This document shows positions 48,601-63,600 of a stretch of 64,000 nt of DNA, piece after piece. The notes below the pieces were generated by a model. The model was not told the DNA's origin, made no database searches, and saw only the letters and a list, made by a program, of their open reading frames with translations. Both the position numbers and the translations under genes were made by a program. Source of the stretch: Haliclona indistincta (lineage: Eukaryota > Porifera > Demospongiae > Haplosclerida > Chalinidae); the NCBI GenBank assembly GCA_964017065.1, contig OZ024788.1, positions 7,783,202 through 7,847,201 on the forward strand. Direction: 5' to 3'. Each line of letters starts with the position of its first letter. Within the stretch, counting starts at the first letter, position 1.

Positions 48601-51600
48601 GTGTCAATTGGAGCAGAAACTGTTGCCGTGATGTCTCCTGGTTGTGTGACGGTAGCTGTTACTACAGGTGAAACAGTGTCAATTGGAGCAGAAACTGTTG
48701 CCGTGATGTCTCCTGGTTGTGTGACAGTAGCTGTTACTACAGGTGAAACAGTGTCAATTGGAGCAGAAACTGTTGCCGTGATGTCTCCTGGTTGTGTGAC
48801 GGCAGCTGTTACTACAGGTGAAACAGTGTCAATTGGAGCAGAAACTGTTGCCGTGATGTCTCCTGGTTGTGTGACGGTAGCTGTTACTACAGGTGAAACA
48901 GTGTCAATTGGAGCAGAAACAGTTGCCGTGATGTCTCCTGGTTGTGTGACGGTAGCAGTTACTACAGGTGAAACAGTGTCAATTGGAGCAGAAACTGTTG
49001 CTGTGATCTCTGCAGGTTGTGTGACGGTAGCAGTTACTACAGGAGAAACAGTGTCAATTGGAGCAGAAAATGTTGCCGTGATGTCTCCAGGTTGTGTGAC
49101 GGTAGCAGTTACTACAGGAGAAACAGTGTCAATTGGAGCAGAAACTGTTGCTGTGATGTCTCCAGGTTGTGTGACGGTAGCAGTTACTACAGGAGAAACA
49201 GTGTCAATTGGAGCAGAAACTGTTGCCGTGATGTCTCCTGGTTGTGTGACGGTAGCTGTTACTACAGGTGAAACAGTGTCAATTGGAGCAGAAACTGTTG
49301 CCGTGATGTCTCCTGGTTGTGTGACAGTAGCTGTTACTACAGGTGAAACAGTGTCAATTGGAGCAGAAACTGTTGCCGTGATGTCTCCTGGTTGTGTGAC
49401 AGTAGCTGTTACTACAGGTGAAACAGTGTCAATTGGAGCAGAAACTGTAGCTGTGATATCTGCAGGTTGTGTGACTGATGTTGTTACTACTGGAGGAATA
49501 GGTGAAACAGTGTCAATTGGAGCAGAAACTGTTGCCGTGATGTCTCCTGGTTGTGTGACGGTAGCTGTTACTACAGGAGAAACAGTGTCAATTGGAGCAG
49601 AAACTGTTGCCGTGATGTCTCCTGGTTGTGTGACGGTAGCTGTTACTACAGGTGAAACAGTGTCAATTGGAGCAGAAACTGTTGCTGTGATATCTGCAGG
49701 TTGTGTGACTACTGTTGTTACTACGGGAGGAATAGGTGAAACAGTGTCAATCGGAGCAGAAACTGTTGCTGTGATGTCTCCAGGTTGTGTGACGGTAGCA
49801 GTTACTATAGGAGAAACAGTGTCAATTGGAGCAGAAACTGTTGCCGTGATGTCTCCTGGTTGTGTGACGGTAGCTGTTACTACAGGTGAAACAGTGTCAA
49901 TTGGAGCAGAAACTGTTGCTGTGATGTCTCCTGGTTGTGTGACGGTAGCTGTTACTACAGGTGAAACAGTGTCAATTGGAGCAGAAACTGTTGCTGTGAT
50001 ATCTGCAGGTTGTGTGACTACTGTTGTTACTACTTGAGGAATAGGTGAAACAGTGTCAATTGGAGCAGAAACTGTTGCTGTGATGTCTCCAGGTTGTGTG
50101 ACGCTAGCAGATACTACAGGAGAATCAGTATCAATTGGAGCAGAAACTGTTGCCGTGATGTCTCCTGGTTGTGTGACGGTAGCTGTTACTACAGGTGAAA
50201 CAGTGTCAATTGGAGCAGAAACTGTTGCCGTGATGTCTCCTGGTTGTGTGACGGTAGCTGTTACTACAGGTGAAACAGTGTCAATTGGAGCAGAAACTGT
50301 TGCCGTGATGTCTCCTGGTTGTGTGACGGTAGCTGTTACTACAGGTGAAACAGTGTCAATTGGAGCAGAAACTGTTGCTGTGATATCTGCAGGTTGTGTG
50401 ACTGCTGTTGTTACTACTGGAGGAATAGGTGAAACAGTGTCAATTGGAGCAGAAACTGTTGCTGTGATATCTGCAGGTTGTGTGACTGCTGTTGTTACTA
50501 CTGGAGGAATAGGTGAAACAGTGTCAATTGGAGCAGAAACTGTTGCTGTGATGTCTCCAGGTTGTGTGACGGTAGCTGTTACTACAGGTGAAACAGTGTC
50601 AATTGGAGCAGAAACTGTTGCTGTGATATCTGCAGGTTGTGTGACTGCTGTTGTTACTACTGGAGGAATAGGTGAAACAGTGTCAATTGGAGCAGAAACT
50701 GTTGCTGTGATGTCTCCAGGTTGTGTGACGGTAGCAGTTACTACAGGAGAAACATTATCAATTGGAGCAGAAACTGTTGCCGTGATGTCTCCTGGTTGTG
50801 TGACAGTAGCTGTTACTACAGGTGAAACAGTGTCAATTGGAGCAGAAACTGTTGCTGTGATGTCTGCAGGTTGTGTGACTGATGTTGTTACTACTGGAGG
50901 AATAGGTGAAACAGTGTCAATCGGAGCAGAAACTGTTGGTGTGATGTCTCCAGGTTGTGTGACGGTAGCAGTTACTACAGGAGAAACAGTGTCAATTGGA
51001 GCAGAAACTGTTGCCGTGATGTCTCCTGGTTGTGTGACGGTAGCTGTTACTACAGGTGAAACAGTGTCAATTGGAGCAGAAACTGTTGCCGTGATGTCTC
51101 CTGGTTGTGTGACGGCAGCTGTTACTACAGGTGAAACAGTGTCAATTGGAGCAGAAACTGTTGCCGTGATGTCTCCTGGTTGTGTGACGGTAGCTGTTAC
51201 TACAGGTGAAACAGTGTCAATTGGAGCAGAAACTGTTGCCGTGATGTCTCCTGGTTGTGTGACGGTAGCAGTTACTACAGGTGAAACAGTGTCAATTGGA
51301 GCAGAAACTGTTGCTGTGATCTCTGCAGGTTGTGTGACGGTAGCAGTTACTACAGGAGAAACAGTGTCAATTGGAGCAGAAAATGTTGCCGTGATGTCTC
51401 CAGGTTGTGTGACGGTAGCAGTTACTACAGGAGAAACAGTGTCAATTGGAGCAGAAACTGTTGCTGTGATGTCTCCAGGTTGTGTGACGGTAGCAGTTAC
51501 TACAGGAGAAACAGTGTCAATTGGAGCAGAAACTGTTGCCGTGATGTCTCCTGGTTGTGTGACGGTAGCTGTTACTACAGGTGAAACAGTGTCAATTGGA

Positions 51601-54600
51601 GCAGAAACTGTTGCCGTGATGTCTCCTGGTTGTGTGACAGTAGCTGTTACTACAGGTGAAACAGTGTCAATTGGAGCAGAAACTTTTGCCGTGATGTCTC
51701 CTGGTTGTGTGACAGTAGCTGTTACTACAGGTGAAACAGTGTCAATTGGAGCAGAAACTGTTGCTGTGATATCTGCAGGTTGTGTGACTGATGTTGTTAC
51801 TACTGGAGGAATAGGTGAAACAGTGTCAATTGGAGCAGAAACTGTTGCCGTGATGTCTCCTGGTTGTGTGACGGTAGCTGTTACTACAGGAGAAACAGTG
51901 TCAATTGGAGCAGAAACTGTTGCCGTGATGTCTCCTGGTTGTGTGACGGTAGCTGTTACTACAGGTGAAACAGTGTCAATTGGAGCAGAAACTGTTGCTG
52001 TGATATCTGCAGGTTGTGTGACTACTGTTGTTACTACGGGAGGAATAGGTGAAACAGTGTCAATCGGAGCAGAAACTGTTGCTGTGATGTCTCCAGGTTG
52101 TGTGACGGTAGCAGTTACTACAGGAGAAACAGTGTCAATTGGAGCAGAAACTGTTGCCGTGATGTCTCCTGGTTGTGTGACGGTAGCTGTTACTACAGGT
52201 GAAACAGTGTCAATTGGAGCAGAAACTGTTGCTGTGATGTCTCCTGGTTGTGTGACGGTAGCTGTTACTACAGGTGAAACAGTGTCAATTGGAGCAGAAA
52301 CTGTTGCTGTGATATCTGCAGGTTGTGTGACTACTGTTGTTACTACTTGAGGAATAGGTGAAACAGTGTCAATTGGAGCAGAAACTGTTGCTGTGATGTC
52401 TCCAGGTTGTGTGACGCTAGCAGATACTACAGGAGAAACAGTATCAATTGGAGCAGAAACTGTTGCCGTGATGTCTCCTGGTTGTGTGACAGTAGCTGTT
52501 ACTACAGGTGAAACAGTGTCAATTGGAGCAGAAACTGTTGCTGTGATATCTGCAGGTTGTGTGACTGATGTTGTTACTACTGGAGGAATAGGTGAAACAG
52601 TGTCAATCGGAGCAGAAACTGTTGCTGTGATGTCTCCAGGTTGTGTGACGGTTGCAGTTACTACAGGAGAAACGGTGTCAATTGGAGCTGAAACTGTTGC
52701 CATGATGTCTCCTGGTTGTGTGACGGTAGCTGTTACTACAGGTGAAACAGTGTCAATTGGAGCAGAAACTGTTGCCGTGATGTCTCCTGGTTGTGTGACG
52801 GTAGCTGTTACTACAGGTGAAACAGTGTCAATTGGAGCAGAAACTGTTGCTGTGATATCTGCAGGTTGTGTGACTGCTGTTGTTACTACTGGAGGAATAG
52901 GTGAAACAGTGTCAATTGGAGCAGAAACTGTTGCTGTGATATCTGCAGGTTGTGTGACTGCTGTTGTTACTACTGGAGGAATAGGTGAAACAGTGTCAAT
53001 TGGAGCAGAAACTGTTGCTGTGATGTCTCCAGGTTGTGTGACGGTAGCTGTTACTACAGGTGAAACAGTGTCAATTGGAGCAGAAACTGTTGCTGTGATA
53101 TCTGCAGGTTGTGTGACTGCTGTTGTTACTACTGGAGGAATAGGTGAAACAGTGTCAATTGGAGCAGAAACTGTTGCTGTGATGTCTCCAGGTTGTGTGA
53201 CGGTAGCAGTTACTACAGGAGAAACATTATCAATTGGAGCAGAAACTGTTGCCGTGATGTCTCCTGGTTGTGTGACAGTAGCTGTTACTACAGGTGAAAC
53301 AGTGTCAATTGGAGCAGAAACTGTTGCTGTGATGTCTGCAGGTTGTGTGACTGATGTTGTTACTACTGGAGGAATAGGTGAAACAGTGTCAATCGGAGCA
53401 GAAACTGTTGGTGTGATGTCTCCAGGTTGTGTGACGGTAGCAGTTACTACAGGAGAAACAGTGTCAATTGGAGCAGAAACTGTTGCTGTGATGTCTCCAG
53501 GTTGTGTGACGGTAGCAGTTACTACAGGAGAAACAGTGTCAATTGGAGCTGAAACTGTTGCCGTGATGTCTCCTGGTTGTGTGACGGTAGCTGTTACTAC
53601 AGGTGAAACAGTGTCAATAGGACGAGAAACTGTTGCTGTGATGTCTCCTGGTTGTGAGACGGTAGCTGTTACTACAGGTGAAACAGTTTCAATCGGAGCG
53701 GACACAGTTGCTGTGATGTCAGTCACTTGCGTTACAGTAGCTGAAGCTATAGAAACAACAGGTGAAATTGTATCAACAGGTACTGATAAAGTTCTTGTAA
53801 TGTCCTCTGGTCCAGTAACAAGAGAGAACGTTGCTGATGCTGTTTGAGAAATAGGTGAGAGTGTTTGAGATACAGAATCTACTGGTCTACTAAGTGGTAT
53901 TGCAGTAGCTGAAGCATCTTGAGAAAATGAAAGGACAGTTTGAATTGGAGGAATTATGGTTGCTGTAACGTCCCTAAGTGTATCAGTAAGCGAGACGGTA
54001 GCTGATCTTAAAGGAGAAACAGGTGACGAAATAGCTTCAATTGGAGTTGACACAGTCGCTGTGAAGTCTACTGGTTGTGTGATGGTAGCTGTTGCCACTG
54101 GAGGAGATGGTGAAACAGTTTGAATCAGAGCAGAAATTGTAGCTGTAATGTCTGTGACGGTAGCTGTTACTAAAGGTGAAATAGTGTCAATTGGAGCAGA
54201 AACTGTTGCTGTGATATCTGCAGGTTGTGTGACTGCTGTTGTTACTACTGGAGGAATAGGTGAAACAGTGTCAATCGGAGCAGAAACTGTTGCTGTGATG
54301 TCTCCTGGTTGTGTGACGGTAGCTGTTACTAGAGGTGAAACAGTGTCAATCGGAGCAGAAACTGTTGCCGTGATGTCTCTAGGTTGTGTGACGGTAGCTG
54401 TTACTAGAGGTGAAACAGTGTCAATCGGAGCAGAAACTGTTGCCGTGATGTCTCCAGGTTGTGTGACGGTAGCTGTTACTACAGGTGAAACAGTGTCAAT
54501 CGGAGCAAAAACTGTTGCTGTGATGTCTCCAGGTTGTGTGACGGTAGCAGTTACTAAAGGAGAAACAGTGTCAATTGGAGCAGAAACTGTTGCCGTGATG

Positions 54601-57600
54601 TCTCCAGGTTGTGTGACGGTAGCTGTTACTACAGGTGAAACAGTGTCAATTGGAGCAGAAACTGTTGCCGTGATGTCTCCTGGTTGTGTGACGGTAGCTG
54701 TTACTACAGGTGAAACAGTGTCAATTGGAGCAGAAACTGTTGCTGTGATGTCTCCAGGTTGTGTGACGGTAGCTGTTACTACAGGTGAAACAGTGTCAAT
54801 TGGAGCAGAAACTGTTGCTGTGATATCTGCAGGTTGTGTGACTGCTGTTCTTACTACTGGAGGAATAGGTGAAACAGTGTCAATTGGAGCAGAAACTGTT
54901 GCTGTGATGTCTCCAGGTTGTGTGACGGTAGCAGTTACTACAGGAGAAACATTATCAATTGGAGCAGAAACTGTTGCCGTGATGTCTCCTGGTTGTGTGA
55001 CAGTAGCTGTTACTACAGGTGAAACAGTGTCAATTGGAGCAGAAACTGTTGCTGTGATGTCTGCAGGTTGTGTGACGGTAGCTGTTACTACAGGTGAAAC
55101 AGTGTCAATTGGAGCAGAAACTGTTGCTGTGATATCTGCAGGTTGTGTGACTGCTGTTGTTACTACTGGAGGAATAGGTGAAACAGTGTCAATTGGAGCA
55201 GAAACTGTTGCTGTGATGTCTCCAGGTTGTGTGACGGTAGCAGTTACTACAGGAGAAACATTATCAATTGGAGCAGAAACTGTTGCCGTGATGTCTCCTG
55301 GTTGTGTGACAGTAGCTGTTACTACAGGTGAAACAGTGTCAATTGGAGCAGAAACTGTTGCTGTGATATCTGCAGGTTGTGTGACTGATGTTGTTACTAC
55401 TGGAGGAATAGGTGAAACAGTGTCAATCGGAGCAGAAACTGTTGGTGTGATGTCTCCAGGTTGTGTGACGGTAGCAGTTACTACAGGAGAAACAGTGTCA
55501 ATTGGAGCAGAAACTGTTGCTGTGATGTCTCCAGGTTGTGTGACGGTAGCAGTTACTACAGGAGAAACAGTGTCAATTGGAGCTGAAACTGTTGCCGTGA
55601 TGTCTCCTGGTTGTGTGACGGTAGCTGTTACTACAGGTAAAACAGTGTCAATTGGAGCAGAAACTGTTGCCGTGATGTCTCCTGGTTGTGTGACGGTAGC
55701 TGTTACTACAGGTGAAACAGTGTCAATAGGACGAGAAACTGTTGCTGTGATGTCTCCTGGTTGTGAGACGGTAGCTGTTACTACAGGTGAAACAGTTTCA
55801 ATCGGAGCGGACACAGTTGCTGTGATGTCAGTCACTTGCGTTACAGTAGCTGAAGCTATAGAAACAACAGGTGAAATTGTATCAACAGGTACTGATAAAG
55901 TTCTTGTAATGTCCTCTGGTCCAGTAACAAGAGAGAACGTTGCTGATGCTGTTTGAGAAATAGGTGAGAGTGTTTGAGATACAGAATCTACTGGTCTACT
56001 AAGTGGTATTGCAGTAGCTGAAGCATCTTGAGAAAATGAAAGGACAGTTTGAATTGGAGGAATTATGGTTGCTGTAACGTCCCTAAGTGTATCAGTAAGC
56101 GAGACGGTAGCTGATCTTAAAGGAGAAACAGGTGACGAAATAGCTTCAATTGGAGTTGACACAGTCGCTGTGAAGTCTACTGGTTGTGTGATGGTAGCTG
56201 TTGCCACTGGAGGAGATGGTGAAACAGTTTGAATCAGAGCAGAAATTGTAGCTGTAATGTCTGTGACGGTAGCTGTTACTAAAGGTGAAATAGTGTCAAT
56301 TGGAGCAGAAACTGTTGCTGTGATATCTGCAGGTTGTGTGACTGCTGTTGTTACTACTGGAGGAATAGGTGAAACAGTGTCAATCGGAGCAGAAACTGTT
56401 GCAGTGATGTCTCCTGGTTGTGTGACGGTAGCTGTTACTACAGGTGAAACAGTGTCAATTGGAGCAGAAACTGTTGCCGTGATGTCTCCTGGTTGTGTGA
56501 CGGTAGCTGTTACTACAGGTGAAACAGTGTCAATTGGAGCAGAAACTGTTGCTGTGATGTCTCCAGGTTGTGTGACGGTAGCTGTTACTACAGGTGAAAC
56601 AGTGTCAATTGGAGCAGAAACTGTTTCTGTGATGTCTCCAGGTTGTGTGACAGTAGCAGTTACTACAGGTGAAACAGTGTCAATTGGAGCAGAAACTGTT
56701 GCCGTGATGTCTCCTGGTTGTGTGACAGTAGCTGTTACTACAGGTGAAACAGTGTCAATTGGAGCAGAAACTGTTGCCGTGATGTCTCCTGGTTGTGTGA
56801 CGGTAGCTGTTACTACAGGTGAAACAGTGTCAATTGGAGCAGAAACGGTTGCTGTGATATCTGCAGGTTGTGTGACTGCTGTTGTTACTACTGGAGGAAT
56901 AGGTGAAACAGTGTCAATTGGAACAGAAACTGTTGCTGTGATGTCTCCAGGTTGTGTGACGGTAGCAGTTAGTACAGGAGAAACAGTGTCAATTGGAGCA
57001 GAAACTGTTGCCGTGATGTCTCCTGGTTGTGTGATGGTAGCTGTTACTACAGGTGAAACAGTGTCAATTGGAGCAGAAACGGTTGCTGTGATATCTGCAG
57101 GTTGTGTGACTGCTGTTGTTACTACTGGAGGAATAGGTGAAACAGTGTCAATTGGAGCAGAAACTGTTGCTGTGATGTCTCCAGGTTGTGTGACGGTAGC
57201 AGTTACTACAGGAGAAACATTATCAATTGGAGCAGAAACTGTTGCCGTGATGTCTCCTGGTTGTGTGACAGTAGCTGTTACTACAGGAGAAACAGTGTCA
57301 ATTGGGGCAGAAACTGTTGCTGTGATATCTGCAGGTTGTGTGACTGATGTTGTTACTACTGGAGGAATAGGTGAAACAGTGTCAATCGGAGCAGAAACTG
57401 TTGCCGTGATGTCTCCTGGTTGTGTGACAGTAGCTGTTACTACAGGTGAAACAGTGTCAATTGGGGCAGAAACTGTTGCTGTGATATCTGCAGGTTGTGT
57501 GACTGATGTTGTTACTACTGGAGGAATAGGTGAAACAGTGTCAATCGGAGCAGAAACTGTTGGTGTGATGTCTCCAGGTTGTGTGACGGTAGCAGTTACT

Positions 57601-60600
57601 ACAGGAGAAACAGTGTCAATTGGAGCAGAAACTGTTGCCGTGATGTCTCCAGGTTGTGTGACGGTAGCTGTTACTACAGGTGAAACAGTGTCAATTGGAG
57701 CAGAAACTGTTGCCGTGATGTCTCCAGGTTGTGTGACGGTAGCAGTTACTACAGGTGAAACAGTGTCAATTGGAGCAGAAACTGTTGCTGTGATGTCTCC
57801 AGGTTGTGTGACGGTAGCTGTTACTACAGGTGAAACAGTGTCAATTGGAGCAGAAACTGTTGCTGTGATATCTGCAGGTTGTGTGACGGTAGCTGTTACT
57901 ACAGGTGAAACAGTGTCAATTGGAGCAGAAACTGTTGCTGTGATGTCTCCAGGTTGTGTGACGGTAGCTGTTACTACAGGTGAAACAGTGTCAATTGGAG
58001 CAGAAACTGTTGCTGTGATATCTGCAGGTTGTGTGACTGATGTTGTTACTACTTGAGGAATAGGTGAAACAGTGTCAATCGGAGCAGAAACTGTTGGTGT
58101 GATGTCTCCAGGTTGTGTGACGGTAGCAGTTACTACAGGAGAAACAGTGTCAATTGGAGCAGAAACTGTTGCTGTGATGTCTCCAGGTTGTGTGACGGTA
58201 GCAGTTACTACAGGAGAAACAGTGTCAATTGGAGCTGAAACTGTTGCCGTGATGTCTCCTGGTTGTGTGACGGTAGCTGTTACAACAGGTGAAACAGTGT
58301 CAATTGGAGCAGAAACTGTTGCCGTGATGTCTCCTGGTTGTGTGACGGTAGCTGTTACTACAGGTGAAACAGTGTCAATAGGACGAGAAACTGTTGCTGT
58401 GATGTCTCCTGGTTGTGAGACGGTAGCTGTTACTACAGGTGAAACAGTTTCAATCGGAGCGGACACAGTTGCTGTGATGTCAGTCACTTGCGTTACAGTA
58501 GCTGAAGCTATAGAAACAACAGGTGAAATTGTATCAACAGGTACTGATAAAGTTCTTGTAATGTCCTCTGGTCCAGTAACAAGAGAGAACGTTGCTGATG
58601 CTGTTTGAGAAATAGGTGAGAGTGTTTGAGATACAGAATCTACTGGTCTACTAAGTGGTATTGCAGTAACTGAAGCATCTTGAGAAAATGAAAGGACAGT
58701 TTGAATTGGAGGAATTATGGTTGCTGTAACGTCCCTAAGTGTATCAGTAAGCGAGACGGTAGCTGATCTTAAAGGAGAAACAGGTGACGAAATAGCTTCA
58801 ATTGGAGTTGACACAGTCGCTGTGAAGTCTACTGGTTGTGTGATGGTAGCTGTTGCCACTGGAGGAGATGGTGAAACAGTTTGAATCAGAGCAGAAATTG
58901 TAGCTGTAATGTCTGTGACGGTAGCTGTTACTAAAGGTGAAATAGTGTCAATTGGAGCAGAAACTGTTGCGGTGATTTCTTCTGGTTGTGTGATGGTAGC
59001 TGTTATTACTGGAGGAATAGGTGAAACAATGTCAATTGGAGCAGAAACTGTTGCTGTGATGTCTCCAGGTTGTGTGACGGTAGCGGTTACTACAGGTGAA
59101 ACAGTGTCAATCGGAGCAGAAACTGTTGCCGTGATGTCTCCAGGTTGTGTGACTGCTGTTGTTACTACTGGAGGAATAGGTGAAACAGTGTCAATTGGAG
59201 CAGAAACTGTTGCTGTGATGTCTCCTGGTTGTGTGACGGTAGCTGTTACTACAGGTGAAACAGTGTCAATTGGAACAGAAACTGTTGCTGTGATGTCTCC
59301 AGGTTGTGTGACGGTAGCAGTTAGTACAGGAGAAACAGTGTCAATTGGAGCAGAAACTGTTGCCGTGATGTCTCCTGGTTGTGTGACGGTAGCTGTTACT
59401 ACAGGTGAAACAGTGTCAATCGGAGCAGAAACTGTTGCTGTGATAACTGCAGGTTGTGTGACTGCTGTTGTTACTACTGGAGGAATAGGTGAAACCGTGT
59501 CAATTGGAGCAGAAACTGTTGCTGTGATGTCTCCTGGTTGTGTGACGGTAGCTGTTACAACAGTGTCAATAGGACGAGAAACTGTTGCTGTGATGTCTCC
59601 AGCTTGTGTGACGGTAGCTGATACTACAGGTGAAACAGTTTCAATCGGAGCGGACACAGTTGCTGTGATGTCAGTCACTTGCGTTACAGTAGCTGAAGCT
59701 ACAGGAACAACAGGTGAAATTGTATCAACAGGTACTGATAAAGTTCTTGTAATGTCCTCTGGTCCAGTAACAAGAGAGAACGTTGCTGATGCTGTTTGAG
59801 AAATAGGTGAGAGTGTTTGAGATACAGAATCTACTGGTCTACTAAGTGGTATTGCAGTAGCTGAAGCATCTTGAGAAAATGAAAGGACAGTTTGAATTGG
59901 AGGAATTATGGTTGCTGTAACGTCCCTAAGTGTATCAGTAAGCGAGACGGTAGCTGATCTTAAAGGAGAAACAGGTGACGAAATAGCTTCAATTGGAGTT
60001 GACACAGTCGCTGTGAAGTCTACTGGTTGTGTGATGGTAGCTGTTGCCACTGGAGGAGATGGTGAAACAGTTTGAATCAGAGCAGAAATTGTAGCTGTAA
60101 TGTCTGTGACGGTAGCTGTTACTAAAGGTGAAATAGTGTCAATTGGAGCAGAAACTGTTGCGGTGATTTCTCCTGGTTGTGTGATGGTAGCTGTTATTAC
60201 TGGAGGAATAGGTGAAATAGTGTCAATTGGAGCAGAAACTGTTGCTGTGATTTCTCCAGGTTGTGTGACGGTAGCTGTTACTACAGGTGAAACAGTGTCA
60301 ATCGGAGCAGAAACTGTTGCTGTGATGTCTCCTGGTTGTGTGACGGTAGCTGTTACTAGAGGTGAAACAGTGTCAATCGGAGCAGAAACTGTTGCCGTGA
60401 TGTCTCCAGGTTGTGTGACGGTAGCTGTTACTAGAGGTGAAACAGTGTCAATCGGAGCAGAAACTGTTGCCGTGATGTCTCCAGGTTGTGTGACGGTAGC
60501 TGTTACTACAGGTGAAACAGTGTCAATTGGAGCAAAAACTGTTGCTGTGATGTCTCCAGGTTGTGTGACGGTAGCAGTTACTACAGGAGAAACAGTGTCA

Positions 60601-63600
60601 ATTGGAGCAGAAACTGTTGCCGTGATGTCTCCAGGTTGTGTGACGGTAGCTGTTACTACAGGTGAAACAGTGTCAATTGGAGCAGAAACTGTTGCTGTGA
60701 TATCTGCAGGTTGTGTGACTGATGTTGTTACTACTGGAGGAATAGGTGAAACAGTGTCAATTGGAGCAGAAACTGTTGCTGTGATGTCTCCTGGTTGTGT
60801 GACGGTAGCTGTTACTACAGGTGAAACAGTGTCAATTGGAGCAGAAACTGTTGCCGTGATGTCTCCTGGTTGTGTGACGGTAGCTGTTACTACAGGTGAA
60901 ACAGTGTCAATTGGAGCAGAAACTGTTGTCGTGATGTCTCCTGGTTGTGTGACAGTAGCTGTTACTACAGGTGAAACAGTGTCAATTGGAGCAGAAACTG
61001 TTGCTGTGATATCTGCAGGTTGTGTGACTGATGTTGTTACTACTGGAGGAATAGGTGAAACAGTGTCAATTGGAGCAGAAACTGTTGCCGTGATGTCTCC
61101 TGGTTGTGTGACGGTAGCAGTTACTACAGGAGATACAGTGTCAATTGGAGCAGAAACTGTTGCCGTGATGTCTCCTGGTTGTGTGACAGTAGCTGTTACT
61201 ACAGGTGAAACAGTGTCAATTGGAGCAGAAACTGTTGCTGTGATATCTGCAGGTTGTGTGACTGCTGTTGTTACTACTGGAGGAATAGGTGAAACAGTGT
61301 CAATTGGAGCAGAAACTGTTGCTGTAATGTCTCCTGGTTGTGTGACGGTAGCTGTTACTACAGGTGAAACAGTGTCAATAGGACGAGAAACTGTTGCTGT
61401 GATGTCTCCTGGTTGTGAGACGGTAGCTGTTACTACAGGTGAAACAGTTTCAATCGGAGCGGACACAGTTGCTGTGATGTCAGTCACTTGCGTTACAGTA
61501 GCTGAAGCTATAGAAACAACAGGTGAAATTGTATCAACAGGTACTGATAAAGTTCTTGTAATGTCCTCTGGTCCAGTAACAAGAGAGAACGTTGCTGATG
61601 CTGTTTGAGAAATAGGTGAGAGTGTTTGAGATACAGAATCTACTGGTCTACTAAGTGGTATTGCAGTAGCTGAAGCATCTTGAGAAAATGAAAGGACAGT
61701 TTGAATTGGAGGAATTATGGTTGCTGTAACGTCCCTAAGTGTATCAGTAAGCGAGACGGTAGCTGATCTTAAAGGAGAAACAGGTGACGAAATAGCTTCA
61801 ATTGGAGTTGACACAGTCGCTGTGAAGTCTACTGGTTGTGTGATGGTAGCTGTTGCCACTGGAGGAGATGGTGAAACAGTTTGAATCAGAGCAGAAATTG
61901 TAGCTGTAATGTCTGTGACGGTAGCTGTTACTAAAGGTGAAATAGTGTCAATTGGAGCAGAAACTGTTGCTGTGATTTCTCCTGGTTGTGTGATGGTAGC
62001 TGTTATTACTAGAGGAATAGGTGAAACAGTGTCAATCGGAGCAGAAACTGTTGCTGTGATGTCTCCTGGTTGTGTGACGGTAGCTGTTACTACAGGTGAA
62101 ACAGTGTCAATCGGAGCAGAAACTGTTGCCGTGATGTCTCCTGGTTGTGTGACGGTAGCTGTTACTACAGGTGAAACAGTGTCAATCGGAGCAAAAACTG
62201 TTGCTGTGATGTCTCCAGGTTGTGTGACGGTAGCAGTTACTACAGGAGAAACAGTGTCAATTGGAGCAGAAACTGTTGCCGTGATGTCTCCTGGTTGTGT
62301 GACGGTAGCTGTTACTACACGTGAAACAGTGTCAATTAGAGCAGAAACTGTTGCTGTGATATCTGCAGGTTGTGTGACTACTGTTGTTACTACGGGAGGA
62401 ATAGGTGAAACAGTATCAATCGGAGCAGAAACTGTTGCTGTGATGTCTCCAGGTTGTGTGACGGTAGCAGTTACTACAGGGGAAACAGTGTCAATCAGAG
62501 CAGAAACTGTTGCCGTGATGTCTCCTGGTTGTGTGACAGTAGCTGTTACTACAGGAGAAACAGTGTCAATTGGAGCAGAAATTGTTGCGGTGATTTCTCC
62601 TGGTTGTGTGATGGTAGCTGTTATTACTGGAGGAATAGGTGAAACAGTGTCAATTGGAGCAGAAACTGCTGCTGTGATGTCTCCAGGTTGTGTGACGGTA
62701 GCGGTTACTACAGGTAAAACAGAGTCAATCGGAGCAGAAACTGTTGCCGTAATGTCTCCAGGTTGTGTGACGGTAGCTGTTACTACAGGTGAAACAGTGT
62801 CAATCGGAGCAGAAACTGTTGCTGTGATATCTGCAGGTTGTGTGACTACTGTTGTTACTACTGGAGGAATAGGTGAAACAGTGTCAATTGGAGCAGAAAC
62901 TGTTGCTGTGATATCTGCAGGTTGTGTGACTACTGTTGTTACTACTGGACGAATAGGTGAAACAGTGTCAATCGGAGCAGAAACTGTTGCTGTGATGTCT
63001 CCAGGTTGTGTGACGGTAGCAGTTACTACAGGAGAAACAGTGTCAATTGGAGCAGAAACTGTTGCTGTGATGTCTCCAGGTTGTGTGACGGTAGCAGTTA
63101 CTACAGGAGAAACAGTGTCAATTGGAGCAGAAACTGTTGCCGTGATGTCTCCTGGTTGTGTGACGGTAGCTGTTACTACAGGTGAAACAGTGTCAATTGG
63201 AGCAGAAACTGTTGCCGTGATGTCTCCTGGTTGTGTGACGGTAGCTGTTACTACAGGTGAAACAGTGTCAATTGGAGCAGAAACTCTTGCCGTGATGTCT
63301 CGTGGTTGTGTGACGGTAGCTGTTACTACAGGTGAAACAGTGTCAATTGGAGCAGAAATCGTTGCCGTGATGTCTCCTGGTTGTGTGACGGTAGCTGTTA
63401 CTACAGGTGAAACAGTGTCAATTGGAGCAGAAACCGTTGCCGTGATGTCTCCTGGTTGTGTGACGGTAGCTGTTACTACAGGTGAAACAGTGTCAATTGG
63501 AGCAGAAACTGTTGCTGTGATATCTGCAGGTTGTGTGACTGCTGTTGTTACTACGGGAGGAATAGGTGAAACAGTGTCAATTGGAGCAGAAACTGTTGCT

